This document shows positions 15,032-22,868 of a stretch of DNA of 61,761 bases, piece by piece. A program made the position numbers and the translations under genes. The notes beneath the pieces were generated by a model. That model worked only from the letters and a program-made list of their open reading frames with translations, had not been told where the DNA came from and ran no database searches. Each line of letters starts with the position of its first letter. The first letter of the stretch is position 1. The stretch spans positions 1 to 61,761 of the forward strand of contig JACABE010000025.1 in assembly GCA_013377005.1 (NCBI GenBank). The letters are read 5' to 3'. This DNA is from Bacteroidota bacterium (GTDB taxonomy: Bacteria; Bacteroidota; Bacteroidia; Bacteroidales; JACABE01).

Positions 15032-17002
15032 ATGAATAATAATTTTGACCCTAAGCAAAACTACGAAGAATCAAAACAAAAAGTCGGTTATGTTTCTCGC
15101 AAAGAGGCCACTCAGGAAACCTATACCAGCATTGGCTTTATGTCGGGTTTGGAAGTTCATCAGCAGCTTTTAACAAAAGAGAAATTATTTTGCCACTGTC
15201 CGGCTGGTGTATTTCAAAAGCCAACTGTTTACGATGCTGAAGTAGTTCGTCACATGCGTCCTACCTTAAGTGAATTAGGTGAATATGATGGAACTGCTTT
15301 GATGGAATTTAGAACCAGAAAAGAAATTATTTATCGTATTAAAAACGAAACAACTTGTACGTACGATGTGGATGATACTCCTCCTTTTCCGATCAATCGC
15401 GAAGCTTTGGGTATTGCCATCGAAATTTCGATGCTATCAAAACTAAGCCTTGTAGGTGAAGTTCATATTACCCGTAAGCAGTATCTCGACGGAAGTATTC
15501 CTGCCGGATTCCAACGTACTGCTATTATTGGTGTAGAGGGAGAGATTCCTTTGAAAAACAAAAAGATTCGCTTAATTCAATTAAGCATTGAGGAAGATTC
15601 GTGCCGCGAGATTTCAGATATCGGACATACCCGTATTTATCGTACCGATAGATTGGGAATGCCATTGATTGAAACCGTTACTTATCCCGAAATGATGAAT
15701 CCGGATGAAGTAATGGAAGCTTGTAATTATATTCGCTTCCTCAATCGTTCTACAAACAAAGTGAGAACGGGTATTGGTGCAGGTCGTCAGGATGTAAATG
15801 TAAGTTGCAAAGGGGGTACACGTGTCGAAATAAAAGGTGTGGCTCATACCAAATGGATTCCGGAACTTACTCACAACGAATGTTTCCGCCAATGGTCATT
15901 GTTGCAAATTCGTGATATTTTATTGCAAAAAATAAAAGATACAGCTGCATGGAAAATGGATGTTAAAGAACTTGATTTCTATGCCCTGCAATTCCCTTGC
16001 GATGCTATTAAAACTGCTAAAAATGCAGGACAAAAGATATATGCTGTAAATTTGCCTAATTTTAAAGGTATTTTATCTTATTTTACACAACCCGGCAAAA
16101 TGTTTGCCAACGAAATTAGTGAACGGTTGAAAGTTATTGCTTGTATCGACATTCCTAACATGACACATTCTGAAGAAGTGAATGCATTAATTGCAGGGGA
16201 TGATCAGGGTTATATTCGTAAATTATTTAAAGCTTGCGATAATGACGCTCAAATAATATTTTGGGGACCCGAAGCAGATATCAAAACTGCCATTGAAACT
16301 ATTGACGAACGTTGTCGCATGGCTTTTACAGGTGTGCCTCAGGAAACCCGCAAATCTTTTGAAGATGGCACTACTATTTTTGAACGTGTATTGCCTGGTG
16401 CCGATCGTATGTATCCCGATACCGATTCAAAACCTATTCCTTTGGAAGAATCTTATATCAATGAATTAAAGAAAAATATCCCAACAGAAGTAGTAGATCG
16501 TTACAACCAATTAAAAACTTGGAACGTACCTGAAGATACTTATACTTATATTTTCAAGAAAAATCTTTTCCCTTTGATTGAAAAAATAGTAAAAGACCTA
16601 AAAATTAATCCTGTATTTGTAGGAACATTTTTTGGGCATTTCATTAAGTTTGTTGAAGGGCACAACAAAAAAGGACGTGAATTCAAATTTGAAATGATTT
16701 ATGAATTATTTGTGTATCTGCTGAAAAATAAATACGATTTAAGACTGGCCAAAAAGATGATTCCTATACTTTATGTTCATCCTAAAATGGATATGGAGTC
16801 GGTTTTGATTAGCATTAAATTTAAACATATCAGTAAAGAAGATATAGTTAAGCACATTCCTTTTTTAAGAGAGAAATTTGGAAAAATTCGTTTTAATGAC
16901 AACAAAGAAAACGAAACCAATTGGATAATGGGACAATTGCAACCCACTGCAATTGGAAATATCAATATGAAAGACCTTAAAAAGCTATTGGAAAGCAAAT
17001 AG
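15032..17002 (+). CDS. gatE: GatE-like Glu-tRNA(Gln) amidotransferase subunit (GatB/GatE family with GAD-type insert)
   Basis: 656 residues. The GatB/E kinase core shows GFMSGLEVHQQLLTKEKLFC, then VDDTPPFPINREAL and ITRKQYLDGSIPAGFQRTAI. Further motifs are EEDSCREI, DRLGMPLIETVTYP, and an RTGIGAGRQDVNVSCKGGTR segment. GatB is usually about 475-480 residues. The extra length here includes a central insert with GVPQETRKSFEDGTTIFERV and LPGADRMYPDTDS, words typical of archaeal GatE, and a C-terminal helical tail. GatE works with GatD to phosphorylate and amidate Glu-tRNA(Gln), but no gatD is in this window. It stands alone with its own promoter and terminator. Whether it acts in translation or on another amidation is open. 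Confidence 0.8.
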   Translation: MNNNFDPKQNYEESKQKVGYVSRKEATQETYTSIGFMSGLEVHQQLLTKEKLFCHCPAGVFQKPTVYDAEVVRHMRPTLSELGEYDGTALMEFRTRKEIIYRIKNETTCTYDVDDTPPFPINREALGIAIEISMLSKLSLVGEVHITRKQYLDGSIPAGFQRTAIIGVEGEIPLKNKKIRLIQLSIEEDSCREISDIGHTRIYRTDRLGMPLIETVTYPEMMNPDEVMEACNYIRFLNRSTNKVRTGIGAGRQDVNVSCKGGTRVEIKGVAHTKWIPELTHNECFRQWSLLQIRDILLQKIKDTAAWKMDVKELDFYALQFPCDAIKTAKNAGQKIYAVNLPNFKGILSYFTQPGKMFANEISERLKVIACIDIPNMTHSEEVNALIAGDDQGYIRKLFKACDNDAQIIFWGPEADIKTAIETIDERCRMAFTGVPQETRKSFEDGTTIFERVLPGADRMYPDTDSKPIPLEESYINELKKNIPTEVVDRYNQLKTWNVPEDTYTYIFKKNLFPLIEKIVKDLKINPVFVGTFFGHFIKFVEGHNKKGREFKFEMIYELFVYLLKNKYDLRLAKKMIPILYVHPKMDMESVLISIKFKHISKEDIVKHIPFLREKFGKIRFNDNKENETNWIMGQLQPTAIGNINMKDLKKLLESK

Positions 17003-17023
17003 TAATTCTCAATTTAGATTTAT

Positions 17024-17062
17024 AAAAGCACAGAATATTTTAATTAAATTTTGTGCTTTTTA
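17024..17062 (+). terminator. Rho-independent terminator
   Basis: AAAAGCACA (17024-17032) pairs with TGTGCTTTT (17052-17060) followed by T-rich DNA, 22 bases after the gatE-like stop. Two further short A/T pairs extend the stem. Confidence 0.75.
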
Positions 17063-17082
17063 TTTTTATTATACTACCTTTG
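17050..17082 (+). promoter_or_regulatory. Candidate promoter for the SPFH protein
   Basis: TTTG (17050-17053) and TACCTTTG (17075-17082) fit the Bacteroidota elements with a 21-base gap, slightly longer than the ideal 19-20. The -33 overlaps the preceding terminator stem. Confidence 0.45.
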
Positions 17083-17110
17083 ACAAAAAAATAAATTAAA
17101 TAACAAATAA

Positions 17111-17995
17111 ATGGAAATACCAATGGAAACAATTGTATTATTTATCGTTATCGGTATAATTATTTTTTTATTTTTAGGCGTTCGTATTATAAGACCTACA
17201 CACAGAGGATTGATAGAAAGACTTGGAAAATACCACAACTATGCTAATCCTGGTTTTCACTGGATAATACCTTTTATTGACAGAATGTTTTTGGTTAATA
17301 CTACCGAACAAATGGTTGATGCTGAACCTCAGGAAATTATTACCAACGATAATCTAAATGCCAGAGTGGATGCTCAGGTTTATTTTAAAGTTACCGAATG
17401 CGAAGAAAGCGTAAAGAACTCTCAATACAATGTAAACAATTATAAATGGCAAATTGTAAATCTTGCTCGTACCACTCTTCGTAATATTATAGGTACTCTC
17501 ACATTAAAATCAGCAAATAGCGAACGAGGCAAAATTAATGCCGAATTGCATAAAACCCTTTGCGAAGAAACAAAAAGCTGGGGTATTGAAATTGTACGAA
17601 CCGAATTAAAAGAAATTGATCCGCCAAAAGATGTACAGGAAACTATGAATAAAGTAGTGAAAGCTGAAAATGAAAAAATAGCAGCTATTGATTATGCCAC
17701 TGCTGCTGAAACTGTTGCTGATGGTGTAAAAAGAGCTAAGATTAAGGAAGCTGAAGGCTACAAACAATCTAAAATCCTTCATGCTGAAGGCGAAGCAGAA
17801 GCCATTAAACTAGTAAATGAAGCTGCTGATAAGTATTTTACAGGAAATGCTCAACTACTTAAAAAGCTGGAAACAGTTGAAGCTTCGCTCAAAACAAATG
17901 CAAAAATAGTAATTCCAACAGGAACAGAACTGGTTAACGTAATTGGTGAAATGGCTGGAGTTTTGCCTTTGGATATAAAGAAAGAGAAAGTATAG
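17111..17995 (+). CDS. SPFH/Band 7 (stomatin-like) membrane protein
   Basis: 294 residues. One N-terminal membrane helix (about 7-26) is followed by the stomatin/QmcA motif RIIRPTHRGLIERLGKYHNY and the Band 7 domain. Conserved phrases include PGFHWIIPFIDRMFLVNTTE, then INAELHKTLCEETKSWGIEI and VRTELKEIDPP. A coiled-coil Ala/Glu-rich segment (about 195-245, AEGYKQSKILHAEGEAEAIK) drives oligomerisation. SPFH proteins form membrane rings or microdomains and often regulate membrane proteases. No NfeD partner is adjacent. It is monocistronic, flanked by terminators. Confidence 0.9.
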   Translation: MEIPMETIVLFIVIGIIIFLFLGVRIIRPTHRGLIERLGKYHNYANPGFHWIIPFIDRMFLVNTTEQMVDAEPQEIITNDNLNARVDAQVYFKVTECEESVKNSQYNVNNYKWQIVNLARTTLRNIIGTLTLKSANSERGKINAELHKTLCEETKSWGIEIVRTELKEIDPPKDVQETMNKVVKAENEKIAAIDYATAAETVADGVKRAKIKEAEGYKQSKILHAEGEAEAIKLVNEAADKYFTGNAQLLKKLETVEASLKTNAKIVIPTGTELVNVIGEMAGVLPLDIKKEKV

Positions 17996-18018
17996 TTAAA
18001 GATAAAGAATATTTTACG

Positions 18019-18058
18019 AAAGCGATTCTATTGTTAAAAAGTAATGGGATCGCTTTTT
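18019..18058 (+). terminator. Probable terminator with long loop
   Basis: AAAGCGAT (18019-18026) pairs with ATCGCTTT (18049-18056), then T-rich sequence. The 22-base loop is longer than usual, but the position just after the SPFH gene fits. Confidence 0.55.
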
Positions 18059-18104
18059 CTTTAGAATTTATTTCCAAAAAATACATAAAATTAAAAGACC
18101 TCTT

Positions 18105-19115
18105 ATGATTGCAAAAAAACTTGAACTAACAAATGAACAAACATCCCCATTGTTTAGGATTATGTGGGTCAGTAATGTAAATATACCGATCAAACGACAA
18201 TTTGATAATAATATCAGTGCTTTTCATATTGGAAATGGGTTCATCATTTCAGTAGCTCATAATTTAAGAAGCGAAAGTCAAATCATTAAAACAATTCCAG
18301 AGATTGTTTATCAAACAGAAATTATTCCTAAACTAAATCCTGCCCAAGTTGAATTGTTCAATCAATGTTACCTATTAGAACCTTTGAATAATAAAAGACA
18401 TCTTAATATCACAAAGCAAGTTGATTTACAAACAATAATGGATAATATTAAAAGCATAAACTTTGATTCTCGATGGATTACACTTTCGTCCAGAAATTTC
18501 TGCAAACCTCATCTCATAGTTCAATTCAAAGAACCACAGTTTTATAAGAATGCTGATTTAACAACTCAATTTCTTGCATCAAATACTTGTTTTTACGAAC
18601 CTTATTTAAACCGACATACTTTTTTGGTGGAATTAGAATTAGTAGAGGCTTTTTATAGCGAGGATATCGCACTTTATAGAATAGTAAATACCCATAAGGA
18701 TATTATTAATCAACTTCCTTTTATAAAAATTGATTTTTCAATATTGGATGATAATCAACTTGATTTCTATTGCCTTCAAAGTTCACCGGGAGGTTTTTTA
18801 GGAAGAATGGTCAACAAAGCTAAAATCGAAGGTTTTCTAGATCATCACGGTACATTTAATGATAGATTTGGTGGTAATTATACTTTCGAAGGATTAAGAT
18901 ATTTGATAAAAGGGTATTTCCGCTTTGGATCATCTGGTGCTCCTTATGTTTATTATGATAATGAAAATATGATATTTAAAGCAAATGCTATTCAAAGTGA
19001 AGCCTGCCCTATTCAACTTTCAATTAATAATAACAGAGACGGAAATTTTCAATACATCAATGCTTTGGCTTCTCCATTTGGTATCATTAAAGATAGACTT
19101 GAAAAATATTTATAA
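18105..19115 (+). CDS. Stand-alone trypsin-like serine peptidase of unknown family
   Basis: 336 residues with no signal peptide or membrane helix, so cytoplasmic. I see a plausible chymotrypsin-fold triad in the right order. His52 is in GNGFIISVAHNLR, compare the usual G-T-G-F-x-x-x-x-A-A-H. Asp187 is in YSEDIALYRI, compare D-I-A-L/V. Ser277 is in FRFGSSGAPYVY, compare G-D-S-G-G/A-P. A long segment (about 60-180) is inserted between His and Asp, larger than in typical trypsins. It is a single gene after a terminator. Cytoplasmic trypsin-like domains often act in regulated cleavage or conflict systems, but no partner effector is next to it. A role is not assigned. Confidence 0.6.
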   Translation: MIAKKLELTNEQTSPLFRIMWVSNVNIPIKRQFDNNISAFHIGNGFIISVAHNLRSESQIIKTIPEIVYQTEIIPKLNPAQVELFNQCYLLEPLNNKRHLNITKQVDLQTIMDNIKSINFDSRWITLSSRNFCKPHLIVQFKEPQFYKNADLTTQFLASNTCFYEPYLNRHTFLVELELVEAFYSEDIALYRIVNTHKDIINQLPFIKIDFSILDDNQLDFYCLQSSPGGFLGRMVNKAKIEGFLDHHGTFNDRFGGNYTFEGLRYLIKGYFRFGSSGAPYVYYDNENMIFKANAIQSEACPIQLSINNNRDGNFQYINALASPFGIIKDRLEKYL

Positions 19116-19265
19116 GCAACCACTATAAAATAATTTTAAAGCGACTTCATTCTATAAAACTATTTCTTATTATTAAAAAAAGGCTCAGCTAATCAATTAC
19201 TTGATTATTAAATATTAAAGAGTATTACAAATTAAAATCGCCATTCTATATGTTGCTATTATAAC

Positions 19266-19292
19266 AAAAAAGGTTCTGCCAATGGCAGAACC
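19266..19292 (-). terminator. Terminator of the cold-shock gene
   Basis: GGTTCTGCC (19272-19280) and GGCAGAACC (19284-19292) form a perfect 9-bp stem with a 3-base loop. On the minus strand a run of six T follows. It lies 31 bases past the cold-shock stop. Confidence 0.88.
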
Positions 19293-19322
19293 CGAAATAT
19301 TAAATGATATATATCAGAAAAA

Positions 19323-19514
19323 CTAAGCTAGTTTAACATTTACTGCATTTAATCCTTTTTTCCCTTGTTCAATGTCAAAAGTAACTTCATCATCTTCATT
19401 GATACTGTCTTTTAATCCAGAAGAATGTACGAAATACTCTTTTTCTGATTCTGCGTCTTTGATGAATCCAAATCCTTTCGATTCATTAAAAAATTTTACT
19501 TTTCCTTTGCTCAT
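19323..19514 (-). CDS. Cold-shock domain protein (CspA family)
   Basis: 63 residues, starting MSKGKVKFFNESKGFGFIKD. An upstream in-frame Met at 19559 would add 15 unrelated residues and is not used. RNP1 (KGFGFI) and RNP2-like (YFVHSS) RNA-binding motifs are present, and the C-terminus reads KKGLNAVNVKLA. CSD proteins are single-stranded nucleic-acid chaperones that melt mRNA structure. It is monocistronic with a clear terminator. Confidence 0.95.
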   Translation of the reverse strand: MSKGKVKFFNESKGFGFIKDAESEKEYFVHSSGLKDSINEDDEVTFDIEQGKKGLNAVNVKLA

Positions 19515-19639
19515 ATTATTATTTTGAAATATTGCGATAAAAGTACACATAATAATCAAGCTAAATCATTTTATTTTCAATAAATTGAATATTTATTGAT
19601 TTTTTTAACATTTTAACATAGATTTGTCAAAAAAAGCTA

Positions 19640-20040
19640 CGTTTTTTAAATTCTTTGCAAAATCAGCATTGGAAACAATTGAAATTTTATCACCTATTGT
19701 TTAAGCAGCCATAAAAGTATCAATACTAAAATCGTTACGTTTTATTTTTACAGTAATTTTAAATCCTGCAATGGTTTGTATACTCATTGGAATTACTCCT
19801 ATTAAATAAATAGGATTTAACTCAATTTTCTTTGTAATTCCATGCCTGCTAAGATTGCCTGCTACTTTATAATTTTTTAAAATATTGTACTTTTAAAAGT
19901 AATGGTAGGATATTTCTCTACATCAAAGAAATCAGGTGTTTTCAGATGTTTGCCAGGTTGCTCATTATCTGTATTAAATTTTTACAACTGTAGCCTTTTC
20001 TGCAGTTGCATCCATAAAATCGGCTTTTGATACTACAATC
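19640..20040 (-). pseudogene. Decayed YceI-family gene
   Basis: Reading the minus strand in changing frames gives consecutive pieces of a YceI lipid-binding-type protein: ADFMDATAEKATVV, then NTDNEQPGKHLKTPDFFDVE with KYPTITFKS, then NYKVAGNLSRHGITKKIELN, then AGFKITVKIKRNDFSIDTFM, then IGDKISIV. At least two frameshifts and an in-frame TAA after FMAA break the gene, and the N-terminal 40 or so residues are not recognisable. YceI proteins are periplasmic isoprenoid/lipid-binding lipocalin-like proteins. This is a relic with no intact copy in the window. Confidence 0.75.
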
Positions 20041-20245
20041 TAATAAATAGTTTTATAGAAAGTTACAATTAAGGTATTTCATTTATATTCAGATTGCTTA
20101 TATATTACAAATTTTATATAAGTTTGCATGTTTAACAGAACTTTATATTAAGTTGCAAAGAGGTAATGAAATTAATTTAAGTTTGAACTATTAATCAATA
20201 GTGTCAAAAAAAACAGAAAAACAGTACCTTTACTCTAATTAATTA

Positions 20246-20280
20246 TTGTTAAGCCAATAACAGTGTTATTTATTTAACAA
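20246..20280. promoter_or_regulatory. Two abutting Rex-like operators
   Basis: TTGTTAAGCCAATAACAG (20246-20263) and GTGTTATTTATTTAACAA (20263-20280) each fit the inverted pattern TTGTTAA-N4-TTAACAA with two mismatches, and they share one base. They end 5 bases before the TTTG of the hydC promoter, ideal for repression. A Rex gene lies in the same cluster at 39815. The operator consensus comes from other phyla, so binding here is inferred. Confidence 0.6.
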
Positions 20281-20285
20281 TAATA

Positions 20286-20316
20286 TTTGTTTTGTAAAAA
20301 ATATCTGTTATTTTTG
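20286..20316 (+). promoter_or_regulatory. Strong Bacteroidota-type promoter of the hydrogenase cluster
   Basis: TTTG (20286-20289), exactly 19 bases, then TATTTTTG (20309-20316) is a near-perfect TTTG-N19-TAnnTTTG. It lies 25 bases before the hydC ATG and directly next to the Rex-like sites. Confidence 0.72.
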
Positions 20317-20341
20317 TACAGAAATTTAAAAATCATCTACT

Positions 20342-20815
20342 ATGAAGAGTAAAATAGATGAAATCATTGAAAAACAAAACAATACAGATCGAAGCGATTT
20401 GTTAGATGTTTTGCAGGAGATTCAGGTGATTGAAGGTTATTTATCAGAAGAAGCTATTATTAAAACAAGTCAGTATTTTAAACTAGCTTCTGCTAAGATA
20501 TATGGCATTGCTTCCTTTTACGATCATTTTAAATTTGTGCCTCAGGGTAGGTTTCATATTAAGGTTTGTAATGGAACAGCTTGCCATCTGGCTAATACTT
20601 CAAATCTACGTAAAGAATTTGAAAAAATATTAAAAATTCAACATGGGCAATGCACACGAGATGGCATGTTTAGCATCGAATATGTTCCTTGTATGGGAGC
20701 TTGTGGAATTTCTTCTGTTATTTCAATTAATGAAGAATATTATTCTTCCGTAAAGCCATCTGATGTAAAAGATATGCTGGAAAATTTAAGAAATACAGAC
20801 GACAGAATTGATTAG
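20342..20815 (+). CDS. hydC: NuoE-like [2Fe-2S] subunit of trimeric [FeFe]-hydrogenase
   Basis: 157 residues. An N-terminal helical part is followed by a thioredoxin-like [2Fe-2S] domain with the four expected ligands Cys76, Cys81, Cys117 and Cys121 (VCNGTAC and PCMGACG). IYGIASFYDHFKFVPQGRFH is the conserved NuoE/HoxE/HydC phrase. HydC joins HydB and HydA in electron-confurcating hydrogenases, passing electrons between NADH, ferredoxin and protons in the cytoplasm. First gene of the cluster, right behind the promoter and Rex-like operators. Confidence 0.92.
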   Translation: MKSKIDEIIEKQNNTDRSDLLDVLQEIQVIEGYLSEEAIIKTSQYFKLASAKIYGIASFYDHFKFVPQGRFHIKVCNGTACHLANTSNLRKEFEKILKIQHGQCTRDGMFSIEYVPCMGACGISSVISINEEYYSSVKPSDVKDMLENLRNTDDRID

Positions 20816-20862
20816 CTCATATAGTAAAATGATTCGGTTATTTTGTTACAATTAAATAAGAT

Positions 20863-22797
20863 ATGGAAAATAACATTCAATTCTTAAAAGAAAAAGTTCT
20901 TTTAAACGAAACACTCAGTTTTAGCAAAGAAGTTGAGGAACGAATAAAAATATTAAAGCATGAAAAAACCACAAAACCTGTCATTTTTGTGGGAGCCTCT
21001 TCTTGTGGTTATGTGGCAGGAGCTCAAAAAACAATCGATGCGATTAATAATTATATTCTTGAAAATAATATATCTGTAGATGTTGTAAAAGTTGGGTGTA
21101 TTGGCATTTGTGCTTTAGAGCCAATTATGGATGTTCAACTTCCAGGAATGACAAGAGTTTCATTCAAAAAAATCAATGCTGAAAATGTAGCTTCTGTGTT
21201 AGATGGTGTTTTTAATAATTCAATTGTAAACGAATGTGTTTTGGGGCAATATCGTCAGAAAAATTTACAAGCTTGGGAAAATGTAAATTTTATTGACGAA
21301 GTTGATTTCTTTGCCGGACAAAAAAGAATTGTGTTAGAGCTTAATGGAATTATTGATCCGGAAAATATTGAAGCATTTATTGCTCATGGAGGATATAGAG
21401 CATTTATAAAAACTATTTATCATTATACTTCAAATGAAGTTTGTAAAATAATAGAAAAGAGTGAACTAAGAGGAAGAGGTGGCTCTGGTTTTCCTAGTGG
21501 CAAAAAATGGAAAATTGCACATGATAATGCTGCCGATCAACGCTATTTGATATGCAATGCCAATGAAAGTGATCCTGGCGCTTTTATGGAAAAATCTATC
21601 ATTGAAAGCAATCCTCACAAACTCATCGAAGGAATGGCTATTGCTGCTTATGGAATAGCTGCAAGCAAGGCTTATATATATATCAGGGCTGACAATAAAT
21701 TAGCAATAGAACGCTTTAAGAAAGCACTTGAACAAGCAAAGGCCTTTGGATTGTTAGGTGAAAATATATTTGATAGCGGCTTTAATTTCGAAATTATTAT
21801 AAAAAAAGGTCCGGGTGCTTTTGTTTGCGGTGAGGAAACAGCCATGTTGAATAGCATTGAAGGTAAACGTGGAATGCCTAGATATCGTCCTCCTTATCCA
21901 ACAGAAAGAGGATTGTTTGGTAAACCTACCATTATTAACAATGTTGAAACTTTGTGCAATGTTCCTCAAATTATATTAAATGGACCTATTTGGTTTAACA
22001 CTATTGGCACAAAAGCTAGTAAAGGAACCAAGGTCTTCACACTTTCCGGGAAAATTAATTATAACGGAATTATTGAAGTGGAAATGGGGAAAAGTTTTGA
22101 AGATATAATTTTCAAAATTGGTGGTGATGTAAAAGACAACAAACAATTTAAAGCTATTCAATTAGGTGGACCTGCAGGAACTTGTTTAGTAAAAGAAAAC
22201 ATTAACATTGTAGTTGATTATGAAGAATTGAATAGTATAGATGCAATTATGGGTTCTGGAAGTATCATCGTGATGGATGAAAAAACATGTATTGTTGATA
22301 TTACTAAATTCTACATTAATTTTATTCAACATGAAAGCTGTGGAAAGTGCATTCCTTGCAGAGAAGGAACACAACGTATGCTCGAAATATTAGAAAAAAT
22401 TACTAAAATCCCAAAAGACGAAGCCTCTCATCAAACATTAGAACGATTTAAAGGCGTAATGCAATTAGAAAGTATTGCCGAAGTAATAAAAGACACCTCT
22501 CTTTGTGGTTTGGGAAAAACTGCAGCTAACACTTTTCTTAGTTCACTTAAATGGTTTAGAGATGAATATGAAGAGCATATCTTTGACAGAAAGTGCAAAG
22601 CAGGTGTTTGTAAAGAACTTCGAACTTTCTTTATAGATGTTGATAAATGTACAGGTTGTAATGCTTGTATGAGAAAATGCCCAGAAAATGCTATTATTGG
22701 AACAATAAAATATCCACATTTTATTGTTGAGTCAAAATGTACAGGTTGCGGAATTTGTTTCGAAACCTGCAAATTTAGTGCAATATTCATTAAATAA
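20863..22797 (+). CDS. hydB: NuoF-like NADH-binding flavoprotein subunit of [FeFe]-hydrogenase
   Basis: 644 residues. An N-terminal thioredoxin-like ferredoxin domain (about 35-115) is followed by the NuoF core. The core has the NADH/FMN motifs ELRGRGGSGFPSGKKW and NANESDPGAFMEK, then GAFVCGEETAMLNSIEG and RPPYPTERGLFGKPT. The 4Fe-4S ligand set ESCGKCIPCREGT comes next. The C-terminal extension carries two 4Fe-4S ferredoxin motifs (CTGCNACMRKCP and CTGCGICFETC), as in bifurcating HydB. In the N-terminal domain I see only three Cys (48, 79, 83), so one usual [2Fe-2S] ligand seems missing. It follows hydC by 47 bases and precedes hydA by 71. Confidence 0.93.
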   Translation: MENNIQFLKEKVLLNETLSFSKEVEERIKILKHEKTTKPVIFVGASSCGYVAGAQKTIDAINNYILENNISVDVVKVGCIGICALEPIMDVQLPGMTRVSFKKINAENVASVLDGVFNNSIVNECVLGQYRQKNLQAWENVNFIDEVDFFAGQKRIVLELNGIIDPENIEAFIAHGGYRAFIKTIYHYTSNEVCKIIEKSELRGRGGSGFPSGKKWKIAHDNAADQRYLICNANESDPGAFMEKSIIESNPHKLIEGMAIAAYGIAASKAYIYIRADNKLAIERFKKALEQAKAFGLLGENIFDSGFNFEIIIKKGPGAFVCGEETAMLNSIEGKRGMPRYRPPYPTERGLFGKPTIINNVETLCNVPQIILNGPIWFNTIGTKASKGTKVFTLSGKINYNGIIEVEMGKSFEDIIFKIGGDVKDNKQFKAIQLGGPAGTCLVKENINIVVDYEELNSIDAIMGSGSIIVMDEKTCIVDITKFYINFIQHESCGKCIPCREGTQRMLEILEKITKIPKDEASHQTLERFKGVMQLESIAEVIKDTSLCGLGKTAANTFLSSLKWFRDEYEEHIFDRKCKAGVCKELRTFFIDVDKCTGCNACMRKCPENAIIGTIKYPHFIVESKCTGCGICFETCKFSAIFIK

Positions 22798-22868
22798 TTT
22801 GTTGAAAGTATGAAAAACTCTACGAAAATCAATATACAATTAACCAATAACTTAATAACCATTAAGCT

